DNA of 64,000 bases. It comes from Stenocarpella maydis. Taxonomy: Eukaryota > Ascomycota > Sordariomycetes > Diaporthales > Diaporthaceae. The stretch is taken from the NCBI GenBank assembly GCA_002270565.1, contig NQMI01000053.1, positions 62,177-126,176 of the forward strand, given 5' to 3'. The position numbers and the translations under genes were made by a program. This document shows, one piece after another, positions 24,104 to 35,293 of this stretch (positions within the stretch are counted from its first letter, which is position 1; every line of letters starts with the position of its first letter). The notes below the pieces were generated by a model. That model was not told the origin of the DNA, did no database searches, and saw nothing but the letters and a program-made list of their open reading frames with translations.

Positions 24104-25540
24104 GGTTCGGTTCGTATTCAGAGGAGAGACAGGACGGATGAGAATGTCGAAGGTCGTGTTTGGAGTTCAAACATGGCCGTTGTGCGAATAGGACGCTCGC
24201 TGGCAGGTTACTGGTTTCACAAGATTCTGACCAAAGTTGAGGCCACCTGGAGGAGCGTGGAATGTGGTGGTCAAAAAGAATGCGAGCATGGGCACGCCCC
24301 GTTTTGCAGCTCGTATTATCTGGGGGTCGACATCATGCAATGGGGTGGTCTGGCCTTCTTGTCAGCCTCGCATGGTGGTTGTAAATCAGCCTTCCATACA
24401 ATCCGTTCAGGGGGACACGACGTCAGTTTTGCAGTGGCACCTCTGCTGCAGGACCCCTGCTTGCGAGCGGCTGACTACTACAAACGACAACGCTCCGCCC
24501 GGGCGTGTTGAGTCAGATGCTCAATTGAAATTGGCATGCAATCGAGAAACAATGATGTTTCTTTTCCATATTTAATTTTTCTTCTTGAATCTATGTACCC
24601 AGGTACAGTGGTATACAGGCACTCTCCCACAGGCGTCATCTCTATTTCCCTGGCAGTTTGTTCTTAAGAGAGTGTAGCTAAAGCTTCAAACTAATTGCTG
24701 CGATCCTTTGGCTGTGGATCTGGCGTTAAGTGTGTAGCGGCCTCCGTCTTCACGAGCAGTCTTCAGCAACAAGTTGTGCAGCTCAACCCTGTCTAGAGTT
24801 TTGTAGCTGGTGTTCTCCATCTCAACGCCGGAGACGAGTGTTCCCGCCGCGGATGAATGTGGAAATATACCTCCCAAAGTAGGTATATAAGGAATAGAAG
24901 GTTCAGATAAAAATAGGATTGGATATCTCACTCGAATTGTGCTGGCTTATATATGTATGTTCTATGCCAGCTGAGAGGCTCGCCCATTGAGACATGGGAA
25001 TAGGATCCTGGCCACTGCAAGACCTTTGTTCGCTTACGTAACCAACCAGCCATGTTGCTCTGTGACTTGTGGAAAGAAGGCATTCACCTCTCCAACGTCA
25101 AACCCCTTTCCGAGACCTGCAAAGCCAGTGGCAGCCCTTCCTTCTGTTGCTGGATTGAATTGCAGGTTGGTTGATATGATAATTGATGTGTAACCGGGCC
25201 AACCTCACTTTTGACGCTCTTTTTTCTGCTCGTGTCGACCCGCCAAGGTCGGATGTGACGGCCTCGGGATTGCAGCTCCTTGCCCCTTTCTTTCCTCCAG
25301 GGTTAGCACCAACCAGCCAGGGACTCAATTCTCGTCCCCGACCACATCAAGGTATCTCGAGGACCAGCTAGATGGACCATGGCCGAGCCCTCTCAGCTTG
25401 CGCTTCTATGGTGGGTGTCTCATATCACAACGTGTATAGCATCCCAGTCCCGTCTAATATGAATGCAGCGCCCTCATATCCTTCTTCTACCTTTATGACA
25501 GTATCGGCCGTCATCCCCTACTTGGTACGCACTCAAAGCC
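24104..25540. promoter_or_regulatory. 1.4-kb divergent intergenic region, pfa4-like/GT90-like
   Basis: It lies between two divergent start codons. Small open frames (for example 24686-24931 minus and 25372-25602 plus) lack recognisable features. TATA-like runs occur at about 24892-24897 and 24947-24955. Alternative upstream exons for the glycosyltransferase could lie here, but I see no forced splice. Confidence 0.5.
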
Positions 25541-28500
25541 ATGGCTCACAGCATCTTGGCATATTTCCTGACTTCTTTCCTAGAGCGACCGCGTATCTCT
25601 GAAGTCCTGATACTCCTCATCTCCGGCATAGTCACACTAGCTGTCAGCTTTGTCTCCAGATGGCTGCCCGGGACCAGTGGCCGATTTGGTACACACCTGT
25701 CAATCAAACCAGTCTGGTCCTCCCGACTGACCAGATTCCCAGATAATGACGTCGCCTACACCAAGGTGGGGGAGCAAGAGCAGTCCGGACATTCCGCGAG
25801 GCCTCGCAGGTATTTCTGGCCTCTCTTGCTCGTTTTGATAGCCCTCCGCATGGAACTATCACGATGGCTTCAATCCCGCCTATTATGCAATAAACCAGGC
25901 GTTGAGGTCAGTATGCAATAAACTACTGCTATCCTAATGGAACCTGGGCTAATCTTCTCAGTGTCTGTTACCTATGCTGCTCGCCGTTTACGATTCAATC
26001 AATACCAAGAAACGAAGGCTACAGCTTGATCATGGCGACGATGACTACGACGACATGGGGAACGACCTGTTTGAGGACATGGCTTTCTGGTTCATGAACT
26101 CAAAGGTCACCAACCTCGCAGGTGCCTCACTGCTTAGCTACGGCGCCTTCTTGCTACTTCAGCCAAGTATGCAGTTGACAGCCTTCTGTCCAGAGGCAGA
26201 GAACAAGACGATCATCCTCGTCATGCAGTATCTGGGTGTCTTCGTCGACGCCGCAATTCTCATCCTTGCGTGGCGGATCCTCACTTCGACACGTACGACG
26301 ACGAACAGGCTCAGAAGTCTCGGTGCAATATTGGTCTCGTCTTCGGTCCTCATCGCATTGATTGTTCTCGTTCCCAGTCTCATAAGCCATCGGCTCAGAG
26401 GATACTTCCGCTTTGCCGAAATGTATGGCGTGGATTCTCTCTACTTCTTTGACGTTTTCAATGATTCTATGGTCTTCTCCTTCTTATTCATCTCGTTCTC
26501 CTTGTTCACCTGCCAGGCCTCCCCGTTCGCATCAGCTGGTATCGTTGCCTTCCTCTGCGGAGCGCGAGCCATTTACCACAAGTTGGGCTTGCTCGGTACC
26601 TACGAGCAACTCTCTCGGTCGGGAATCGTGTGGCCACTCTACGCCTTATGCTTCGGCTTTGCCATATTCATGTTTCGAAACCAAGTTCGCATCGTCCTTT
26701 CCCGCCCCATCCTCGCCTTCCTTTTACTCGCCGCAATCATTGGCGTGCCAGTTTATTGCCTCCTAGTGGACAACGTCCTCTCTCGTCACCCTTTGGATAC
26801 ACTCATCTATCAATCCAGAACAAAGGCAGATCGCTGGCTGGTACAGGCATCAACAAGCCAGAGCGTGAGGGTTGCAGTCGACGAATACCGTGAACGTCAC
26901 TCAGGTCGCAGCCCACCACCCGGCTTTGACGTCTGGTATGAATTTGCTAAAGCGAAGGGTTCTGTTGTCGTCGATCACTTCCAGCAGGTGGAGGATGACA
27001 TTCTGCCCTTCTGGGGCGTCACCCCTGGCAAGATTCGGGAAGCTATCACCCAATTTGGAACAAACAGAGACATTGGCCTTGTCAGCATACGAAATGGCGT
27101 CGCCACCCACCAGCCTGCTGTGGACTCGTCTAACGATGCTGCAATGGATGACTTGGTTGGCCTCATCCAACCCTTTGCGAAGCACTTACAAGACATGGAT
27201 CTACCGATCAACTTACTGGATCGTCCGAGAGTGCTCGCGACATGGTCGGCCAGGAATCGGCTCAGAAAAGCCGGAGGAGTCAAGAATTGGCTTGCTCCTG
27301 GATTGGCCAAGAGGGATGGCGGCCAGGCAGATCCTGTTGAAGCAGAGGCCGAGCGGGAAAGCGGCAAGGATGCGCAAAATCTGCACAGCAGATTAAAAGA
27401 CAGACAATTCTCGACTGCCTGGGAACACCAGCGGAGCTTGGGCCAAGCGTGTCCCCCTGGTTCGTTAGCGAGGTCAGGATTCTATTCGAACAACCGAGAC
27501 TTCTGCTCGCACTGCGTCGACGTCCATGCGCAAGGGCAGTTCCTTGCAGACTGGGCCTTGGCCCAAGATCTCTGCCACCAGCCCGACATGTTCAATCTGC
27601 ATGGATTTTACCTGAGCGAGCTACCGCTGAAGCCCTTCAACGAGCTTGTGCCCGTGTTCAGCCGGTCCAAGACAGACCGGTTCAGCGACATACTCATCCC
27701 CTTAAGCAGGGGTGATGATGCGTACAACACTGATAGCAAAGAAAAGCCGCTTGTGGACAAGGAAGCTCGTCTCTTCTGGCGTGGTGAAGTCGGGACTGAC
27801 TTTGGTATGGTGCCGCCACGGTTGCTCAGCGGCGGCCACCAGGAGCGCCTCAGCCACCTAGCCAACAACGTCACTGCAACGGATCAGGTCTCGATGTGTC
27901 TTTCCCTCCCGGAAGACAAGGAAAAGTTCCGTTATGAGAAAGTGCCGCTGAGCGAGCTGAGCCCTGCGCTGAAGCTTGACGTCGGCATAAGTGATTACTC
28001 CCAATGTCAGAGCCCTGAATGTGCCGCAGCAAAGAAGGAATTCGGCTTCAAGCCCAAGGATGAGAAAGACGAGGAGAGGATGAACAGCCGGTACATTCTG
28101 GTAATGGACAGTGATGAGGGCCCACCGCGGAACTTCATGAAGATCTTGAGGTCTGAGAGCGTTCCATTCGTGGCCTCGGTATTCAAGGTAAAATTTCTCC
28201 TCCCTTCACCCCCACCAGTGACAGCCCGTCAAGCTACCAGACCAAACACGAAAGTTCTCGCGCTGACGAAAAGAACTGCACTTCAGGAATGGTACAGCGA
28301 GCGCCTCATGCCGTGGCTACACTTCGTCCCCGTCGACATCCGCTTCCACGCGCTACACAGCACCTTAGCCTACTTCACGGGCCTGCAAGGCAAGGGGCTG
28401 ATCAACGGGCGAGATGTCCCGATGCAGGCCCGGGTCGATAACGCCAAGTGGATCGCGCAGGAAGGCAAGAAGTGGGCGGCCAAGGTCGCCCGCAGGGAAG

Positions 28501-28616
28501 ACGCCGAGGTCTACCTGTTCCGGCTGCTGCTTGAGTGGGGTAGGGTGATTAATGACAAGCGAGATGAGATGGTGTTTGACTTGGGCGAGAAGACTGCGAA
28601 GGCCGCGGGGACGTGA
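25541..28616 (+). CDS. Membrane-bound CAP10/GT90-family glycosyltransferase
   Basis: Proposed exons 25541-25906, 25962-28187 and 28287-28616, about 973 aa. The N-terminal half is polytopic: hydrophobic stretches include EVLILLISGIVTLAVSF, TIILVMQYLGVFVDAAI, LGAILVSSSVLIALIVL and PILAFLLLAAIIGVPVY. The C-terminal third resembles the CAP10 (GT90) domain: FYSNNRDFCSHCVDVH near 629, FNELVPVFSRSKTDRFSDILIP, a LFWRGEVGT motif, and ILVMDSDEGPPRNFMKIL near 834, followed by HFVPVDIRFHALHSTLAYF. Related Cryptococcus proteins act in capsule xylosylation; here the acceptor is unknown and an export-pathway role in cell-wall or glycolipid sugars is inference. The first intron joins GAG to TGT CTG and fits the frame. 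The second is 99 nt and open in frame, so retention would give a longer protein. The exact start is uncertain. Confidence 0.85.
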
Positions 28617-30434
28617 TCGGTCAGATGTACCCGTTATGTACTTTCTCGGCAGCCGGGAGGGAAGCCGTGGTTCGCGGTCCCAGTTTACTCCAGCTCCTTG
28701 GTGTGGTCTTACTGTAGCAGTACTGCGGCGGCGGCGTTTGGGTATAGAATGAGCAAGAGATTTCCTGGGATTATGTAGGCATGGGATGCATTTGACTGGG
28801 GCAACGGGATGGAGTTCTTGGATGATTCTACTGTAAAGCTCACAGCGACCCCGTTACCTAAGTTTTGCAGGTAACCAATAGGCACATCTAGTTAGAACGG
28901 GCCAAGGGAAACCGTACATAAATGGAGATGTCATAACAACTTCCTTCTTGATATCATATTGGGAAATGCCTCTATCAAGTCCACATCCTAGGCAGACTTT
29001 TGGGATTCTTGCAATGCTGCAATTTGTACTAGCTAATTGTACATAACGGGGGTCGTGCTTTTCGTGGGAACGATTCTCCCCATTGCACCTAGGTAGTAAA
29101 AGGCCGTCGTCCAGTCATATCAACTCGACCATATATATCGCAGGAACCACTGAAGAAGATGGAGCACAACAGCTTAAAAGACCAAATCCACCGAGACTTC
29201 TTGAGAGATCATGACCGGCCATGGACGGGTTGAGCCGCTGCTGGAGGCGTTTGGGAAGTGCTGGCGGTAGGCCCAATCTGGAAGGGGCAGAGTTGTTTGC
29301 TTGGCTTATATGGTAGCCGCCTGAGGTGAGGGCGCGGGAGTATGGGGGTGATGGTTCGCACGATTATAGGCGGAAAAGCTGAAGTGGGTGGTTAGGTATG
29401 TTGCTTGCGAAGGATGGCAAGCAGGGACGGGTGGAGTGGCGGGTCGAGGAATGGAGAACTCGAGAGGATACCATGACACTTTTTGAGTCTCTGGGAGGTG
29501 ATAGAGGACCTGAGGTCATATGGAAACACTGTGAAAAGAAGGACGGGAGAGACACCTGGGAAGATGATGGATTGTGACCGTAGGGAATTCGGATATCGGC
29601 TTGACCATGGTGCGAGGCCTTGGGCAGTTATGCTTCATCAGGATGACCAAACTCGTTGGATATGAGACCTCGAGCAACTAATACCGCGAGAAAGCAGCGA
29701 TGAGACTGTCCCAGATTCTCCTCATAGTCGAAGGGAGGATCCTGACACCAGCCAAATTCCGTCTCCAAGCACTTTCCCCATACTCGTCGTCCCAACGTTA
29801 TAGTTGGTTCCATTTTTAACCCAATCACAATTTCCTTTTTTTTTTTTAAAAAAAAAAAAAAGCGACAGTAGTCCCTTCACATAGTTACAAACACTTGGAG
29901 ACCCAGAGTTAATAAGAAATCTAATATAAGTAATAATAAATTTTAAATACAATAGCTGCTAATAAAATAGTGATAGCCTTGTGATGAGGCTAGTTGAGAC
30001 CGACTTTAAGCCGCGCGTAGACTAGAACCCGTCAAGATGAGTAGCCAAAGGCCAACCAACATTCATAATCCAGCAAGAATGTGAGTTTTCAACTCAGGGC
30101 AAGTTGGCCTGGCCAGCAGAGCGAGCAACTCGATTTCCCAATAAGTCCAGCCAAAGCCACGAGTTCAGACACAGTGACCACCGTAACGCCAATAAACACA
30201 CAGGCAGGTGGAGGGGGAAGAAACACTGCAACAAATATCCCGAATGTCCTGCATAAGGAAATACCGAAAGGAGGAACGCGCTGTAGTAACTTGTAGGGGT
30301 GGCAGGGCGTGAGGAGAGTGTCGGCGACAACCTCTCTTTTTGCATTCTTGCTCGCCTGGCAACAAACAATGTGGGCCGTTGTTCGAACAGCATGCAACTT
30401 TTCTCTTAACAAGAACCGCTAGAGTCTACTATAC
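28617..30434. other. Convergent intergenic region with a repeat relic
   Basis: About 1.8 kb between the 3' ends of two convergent genes. The left part is ordinary and has no supported coding frame. A retroposon-like repeat lies at 29834-30012. Short open frames near 29364-29828 and 30089-30412 look like noise. Confidence 0.6.
29834..30012 (-). mobile_element. Retroposon-like repeat, RIP-mutated copy
   Basis: A T-run then an A-run (29834-29861) is followed by a body of about 150 bp related to 61969-62130. Shared landmarks in the same order are a CTTCA-ATAGT phrase, AGACCCAG, and AATAGTGATAG followed by a GTGA-rich end. At shared positions this copy has CA or TG where the other has CG (for example ACTTGGAG against GCTCGAAG), the transition expected from RIP. 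Read on the minus strand the element ends in T- and A-runs, like a SINE or LINE 3' end. No coding capacity is seen. Confidence 0.55.
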
Positions 30435-31400
30435 TCACTGCTCGGATACAGACAGAAAGGCATGGTCCTTCCAACCCATCCTACGGATTTGAATCTTGGC
30501 AGACTCGAGCACCCTCCCCTTGATCCTGTCATCTTGGATTTCTTGCCCCATGAAAGCGCCGTGCGTGCTCCGGAACTCATGCCTGGCCAGGACGTCCCAC
30601 ATGCCCGCGATCTCGTCCGGCGACAGGGGGATAAGGTTTGGGATGCTCCACATGAAGGCGAAGGAATTGGCACCCTCTGGCCTTCCCAGGTGGCCCTCGC
30701 GCTTGTTGCCGACAGCGTCCGTCTCCCAGCTGCCGATCCCCGCGGGCGTGGTCAGGAGGGTGTCAGCGACGAGCAGGCGCCCGTCGAAGAGGAGCACCAG
30801 GCTGCCCGGGAAGTGGCCGCCCAGCTTGAGGATGATGGCGCCCGAGTCCTGGCCCGACACTTGGATGCGCTGCTCCGTCATCCCCGGCGGCAGAAATACC
30901 TGGCGTTCGGGGTCCGTCTGGGCCAGCCACTGCTTGTCCTCTGCGGCGAGGTAGACGCTGCAGCCGAAGGCCCTCGCCCACTGCAGGTGGTTGGTGTAGT
31001 AGTGCGGGTGGGAGATGACGATGGCCTTGAGCCCGCCCAGCCTGTTGATCTCGGCGACGGTGGCGTCGTCCAGGAGGGTGATGCAGTCCCAGAGGATGTT
31101 GCCGGCTGGAGTCCTGACGAGGATGCAGCGCTGGCCGATGGCGAACTTTGGGGTGGTGTATATGAAGGTCAGGCGGTCGTCCTCGTGGTAGCGGCGGAAG
31201 ACGTTCTTGTAGCCCGCGAGGGACGAGACGATGCTGCTGAGGGTCGTGAAGCTCTGGCCAGATGGCGGGGTGAACTGCCTGGGGTCGTCGCAAATGAAGC
31301 ATCGTGACTGCTGCTGGCGGTCTGCGGTGGGATATTGGGTCCCGCAGGCGGTGCAGATGAGCCAGTCCTTGGTATCTGACGAGGCCATTTTGTCTGGCAT
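30435..31400 (-). CDS. Divergent metallo-beta-lactamase-fold protein
   Basis: 321 aa, single exon. The N-terminus has two CxxC pairs (Cys16/19 in ICTACGTQYP and Cys34/37 in RCFICDD), a likely zinc ribbon. The metal-binding stretch is SHPHYYTNH at about 130-138: His131, His133 and His138 are present, but the usual HxHxDH spacing and its Asp are missing. A later GGHFPGSLVLLF could supply the next His, and LLVADTLL the bridging Asp. I recall similar HPHFYT-type proteins in fungi and bacteria, mostly uncharacterised; hydrolase activity is inference. Met5 (31388) is a second possible start. The last codons run into a strong splice-donor-like GTGAGT at 30438-30433, so the C-terminus could continue through an unrecognised intron. 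The gene diverges from the ZZ/EF-hand gene. Confidence 0.85.
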   Translation of the reverse strand: MPDKMASSDTKDWLICTACGTQYPTADRQQQSRCFICDDPRQFTPPSGQSFTTLSSIVSSLAGYKNVFRRYHEDDRLTFIYTTPKFAIGQRCILVRTPAGNILWDCITLLDDATVAEINRLGGLKAIVISHPHYYTNHLQWARAFGCSVYLAAEDKQWLAQTDPERQVFLPPGMTEQRIQVSGQDSGAIILKLGGHFPGSLVLLFDGRLLVADTLLTTPAGIGSWETDAVGNKREGHLGRPEGANSFAFMWSIPNLIPLSPDEIAGMWDVLARHEFRSTHGAFMGQEIQDDRIKGRVLESAKIQIRRMGWKDHAFLSVSEQ

Positions 31401-32125
31401 GAGACGCTGTGATGATATGAGAGAGCGATGCAGAAATCAAGTGCAGAAATCCAACGAGCACTTGCTCATGCCTCAGGCTGACTTGAGGTGCGAGAGTTTA
31501 GGATATCAGTCAGGTGCTCCGGTCGAGTATCTATGAGCGACGATGATGTCCTTGGAGTATGCAATGCAGCCAGGGAGTCCGGACCAGCCGGCTGTGCATG
31601 TCTGTACTACTAAAAAGTAAGTAAACAGATACCTAGGTGGCCACAGCAGGCAGAGAAGACGTAGTGCCGTCTGGTGTTGGGCCAAGGTCAGAGTTGGCTC
31701 GCAGTTGGCACGGCTATCCGTATCAATTGATACGGGTAATGTCACTGGTAGACACTACTTAGTACGTATGCAAGTTTAGCTACGGTGGGTCTGCCGATCA
31801 GCGCACAGCACGACCTGGGGGGTGAGCTCGAATCTTCCCTGCCAGCTGTGTCTGACGCTTTTTTCGCCCTCGAGCTACACCAGTCAGTCATGGTCATCCA
31901 TCACAACCGCTGCTGCCACCACCGCCACCAACAAAAACAACCCCAGGCCCAGCCAGCCCAAGGTACTGTGAGGCTACTTGCTCTGCTTCAGGGCATCCGA
32001 TCATCCCCAGATGGGGCAATAATCGAGCTTCCGACACCTATACGCCCCCCCATACGTCTTTTGATATCCCGCTGTCCACCTATCTGACTGGCCACCTCGA
32101 CCAACATGATCACCGGCCAGCCGCC
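31401..32125. promoter_or_regulatory. 725-bp divergent promoter region
   Basis: It separates the starts of the metallo-beta-lactamase-fold gene and the ZZ/EF-hand gene and must hold both promoters. It contains an 18-bp perfect palindrome at 31718-31735 and an ACCTAGGT octamer near 31631. Confidence 0.6.
31718..31735. promoter_or_regulatory. 18-bp perfect palindrome, candidate operator
   Basis: CCGTATCAATTGATACGG equals its own reverse complement. The CCG...CGG ends with a fixed spacer resemble half-sites of fungal Zn2Cys6 transcription factors. It lies about 390 bp from the ZZ/EF-hand start and 320 bp from the metallo-beta-lactamase-fold start. Regulatory function is inferred from symmetry and position. 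Confidence 0.45.
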
Positions 32126-35100
32126 ATGGACGTGTCAAGCTCTTCCGCCGCGACCTTGACGCGACCAAGGGTTGCCATCCAGGTCGTCGCTGGGGTCACT
32201 GGCGTCTACATCGCCTGGCAGTTCTGGCAGCAGCTCCGCCGACAGCCTGCGACCCCATCCCCCTCCCCCTCCCCATCCTCGACCTCAGCCTCCGTCCCTG
32301 GAGGCGGCAACGGCCTGCAGAGAAGCAACGCCGTTCGCAGGACAGAGCGCAGCACAAGGCGCCAGATCCAGGCGGCGTTGGACGATGTCGAACACCGTCT
32401 CGGCCCCGACGAGAGAGAACAGATCGAGCACATCCTCAATTATCACTTTGGCAGGCAGCTCGCCGAACACCCAGGCACAGGCCCCGCCGCCGCCGCCGAC
32501 GACTCAGAGTCCCCTGGCCACGATACACACCACGGCGAGAATGCCGAACATACAAACCCCCGCCCCTCGGCCACTCCAGGCGATGTTGGAGGTGAAGCAG
32601 ACACCGTGGCTGGCGAGGAGCGCACCATGGAGGACGACTGGGCCCACGACGATGCCTGGAATGTCCCACCCCCCCGGGCAGGACACAACATAGTGGGCCT
32701 CCTCTTCAGGGTGTCCGAGGACAATGCTCGCCGGAATGCCTACGTCCACCGCGGCTGCATGTGCAACGCCTGCGGGCTCCTACCCATCCGCGGAATCCGC
32801 TACCGCTGCGCGAACTGCGCCGACTTCGACCTCTGCGAGACATGCGAGTCACAGGGCCTGCACAACAAGACACATGTCTTCTACAAGGTCAAGGTCCCTG
32901 CCCCGCCTTTTGGCCCAAAGTCCATGCAGCCCGTCTGGTACCCCGGTGACCCAGACACGGCCCTGCGGAACCTGCCCGGCTCTCTGATCAGGCATCTGGC
33001 AAAGGAGACAGGCTTTGAGCGGCCAGAGCTGGAGGCCTTGTGGGAGCAATGGACCTTTATCGCGAACACGGAATGGAGGGACGATCCTGATGAGCTGTTC
33101 TTGGCCGCCGACAGGAAGACGTTCGAGAGGTACCTCGTGCCCTCGAGTGGCCACAGGCGGTCCGCCCCGAACCTCATCCACGACCGCATGTTTGCCTTCT
33201 ATGACACCAACGGCGATGATCTGATCAGCTTCCCCGAGTTCCTGATGGGTCTGTCCTACAAAAAGGGCAAGCAGAGACTCGAACGAATCTTCAAGGGCTA
33301 TGATGTCGATGGGGACGGCTACATATCTCGACGAGACTGCCTACGCATATTCCGCACCTACTACGTACTCTACAAGCACATGCATGGTGATGTGCTGGAG
33401 GGTCTGGACCAGCAGGTCATGAACAACACCGAGACACAACAGCTGGTGACAGGCAGGCAGCCCCTCAGCAGTCACTTTGGCCGCGAGGGCAGAGTTCCCG
33501 AGGCCGACCACGGCCGACCGATCGAAGGCAAGATCTTCCACGGCAACGGAGACGTCTGGGTCAGCGACAAGAACGGTGTGGTCAACGAGACTAGGCCAGA
33601 CGTCGGCGACCGCGGCGAGATCTTGTCAAGCCTTTTCAACCACGCTGGCCCCAGCGACGATGCATACAGCCGCAGGTACTTCACCTCTGCTTCTGAACAC
33701 GTGACATCGCCCACGGGGGATGAAGACGTGTCGCGGATTTACCATGAGGCTCTCTTGAACCCTCCGACAAGGGTGGAAGAACTTGTGTCTCTCCTGCAGG
33801 GCGAGCCGCGCAACATACAGCCAAGCGAGCTAGCGACTGTCGATCAAGAAGATCATCAAGACGGTGACCAAAATGGTGAGGAGAATGTGCCCAGTGAGGA
33901 AGAGACGTCGGCAGAGGAGGAGGAAGAGGAGTCCATAACCGAAGATGTCAGCCGCCCTGCCGACTACTTTCCGTCCTTTGGAGAGCCGTCTCGTGGTAGC
34001 TCCTCTGTTCCTCAAGCAGTTAGGGACGTTGGCAACGAGCGGTGGACCAACCGGCCACCCACCGACAGCCAGCTACGCGCGCGGCATCTCCGCCTAGAGG
34101 CTCACAAGAAGCGGGCCATGGATAGGAAGCTCAGAGTCACAGTGAGGAAGAAGCTGTTCGACAGGTGGAAGAAACGCAACTTCTACCTCGCGGAAGAAGA
34201 GGGCACCACCCCACCGGAGGGCTGGAACGAAGAAGACGACGTCCTAGCAGACATAAACAGAACCGAGGGAGCAGGGAGCTCAAAAGAAGGACAGGCCCCG
34301 CCATCTGCACGGTCACGTTCCTCGTCCAAGGTTCGCTTCGCCGAAGACACGGACGACCACGAAATCAGATCCAACCCATCAACATCCTCCAGGAGTGTGC
34401 CAGAACGATGGGGCGGCATGGATATACCCGATGCTGAGAGGGACATGGGCAAGGAGATTCTGTACGTCGTCACGCAACAGGCATTCAACGAGCTTCTCGA
34501 TGTCCTGTTCAAGGAGAAGGAAGATCTCGCCGTCAAAGCTGCGGAGACCAGGGAATATCGAGAGGCATACCGGGACCTGCTCGACTCATTTGACCAAGAC
34601 AAGAGCAAGGGCTCGTCGCAACATCAAGATGAGAACCGCAAGGGAGGTGAGGAGGACAGGGAGAAGGCAAACGAAAATGGAAACGAAACCGGAAAAGCCA
34701 CAGTCATTGAAGTCGACGCGAAGAAGCCTGTGCAAGATAGAAGCTTGGATGAGCTGCTTGCCACCTCGGGATACACTGTAGACGAGGCATTAACTTCCAA
34801 GGCCGAAGGGGACGAGGAAGAAACGACTTCCGAGGATGAAGAGTTCACCACGGAGTCGTCCGCAGGCGAAGAGCAGAAGCAAGAACCAAAGGCAAGTGAC
34901 GCCTCCTACCGCGACCCGACAATGCCTCAGTTCCGGCCAAACAGCGAGGCCGACGTACCGCCCGCCGCCCCAGCGACGGTCTCAGCACACCACCCCAAGC
35001 CGGCTCTCAAGAACCGGCGGCCAGGGAAGCTCAGGATCATCAACGGCAGTGCCGGCGGGCGCGCGGGCGCGCGGCCCTCGGGCAGGAAGGCAGTGCCCAA

Positions 35101-35293
35101 GCCGCTGACGCGACCCCCCGAGGCGGCGCTGGCGGAGTGGCGCAAGCACGACGCGGCCGAGAGGGAGGCCAAGGAGAGGGGCGGCTGGGGTCGGCTGGAC
35201 CTGGCCGAGTTCAAGGAGATCTGGCACCGCGAGGAGAGCGGGCCGCACCGGCTGGACTACATGGGGACGTGGATCGACTTTTGTATACCTTAG
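32126..35293 (+). CDS. ZZ zinc-finger and EF-hand membrane protein
   Basis: 1055 aa, single exon. Seen: one hydrophobic segment at about 16-36 (AIQVVAGVTGVYIAWQFW), suggesting an N-terminal membrane anchor; a ZZ finger at about 207-255 with paired cysteines in CMCNACG, YRCANCADFDLCETCES and a downstream His in GLHNKTHVFY; two EF-hands at about 359-371 (DTNGDDLISFPEF) and 394-405 (DVDGDGYISRRD), both with good calcium-ligand spacing; then a long charged, low-complexity region rich in Glu/Asp/Ser and a Lys/Arg-rich C-terminus ending GTWIDFCIP. I know this architecture as a conserved fungal family without a firm function. Calcium sensing at a membrane is inference. The frame stays open for 79 codons after the TAG. 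Confidence 0.9.
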   Translation: MDVSSSSAATLTRPRVAIQVVAGVTGVYIAWQFWQQLRRQPATPSPSPSPSSTSASVPGGGNGLQRSNAVRRTERSTRRQIQAALDDVEHRLGPDEREQIEHILNYHFGRQLAEHPGTGPAAAADDSESPGHDTHHGENAEHTNPRPSATPGDVGGEADTVAGEERTMEDDWAHDDAWNVPPPRAGHNIVGLLFRVSEDNARRNAYVHRGCMCNACGLLPIRGIRYRCANCADFDLCETCESQGLHNKTHVFYKVKVPAPPFGPKSMQPVWYPGDPDTALRNLPGSLIRHLAKETGFERPELEALWEQWTFIANTEWRDDPDELFLAADRKTFERYLVPSSGHRRSAPNLIHDRMFAFYDTNGDDLISFPEFLMGLSYKKGKQRLERIFKGYDVDGDGYISRRDCLRIFRTYYVLYKHMHGDVLEGLDQQVMNNTETQQLVTGRQPLSSHFGREGRVPEADHGRPIEGKIFHGNGDVWVSDKNGVVNETRPDVGDRGEILSSLFNHAGPSDDAYSRRYFTSASEHVTSPTGDEDVSRIYHEALLNPPTRVEELVSLLQGEPRNIQPSELATVDQEDHQDGDQNGEENVPSEEETSAEEEEEESITEDVSRPADYFPSFGEPSRGSSSVPQAVRDVGNERWTNRPPTDSQLRARHLRLEAHKKRAMDRKLRVTVRKKLFDRWKKRNFYLAEEEGTTPPEGWNEEDDVLADINRTEGAGSSKEGQAPPSARSRSSSKVRFAEDTDDHEIRSNPSTSSRSVPERWGGMDIPDAERDMGKEILYVVTQQAFNELLDVLFKEKEDLAVKAAETREYREAYRDLLDSFDQDKSKGSSQHQDENRKGGEEDREKANENGNETGKATVIEVDAKKPVQDRSLDELLATSGYTVDEALTSKAEGDEEETTSEDEEFTTESSAGEEQKQEPKASDASYRDPTMPQFRPNSEADVPPAAPATVSAHHPKPALKNRRPGKLRIINGSAGGRAGARPSGRKAVPKPLTRPPEAALAEWRKHDAAEREAKERGGWGRLDLAEFKEIWHREESGPHRLDYMGTWIDFCIP

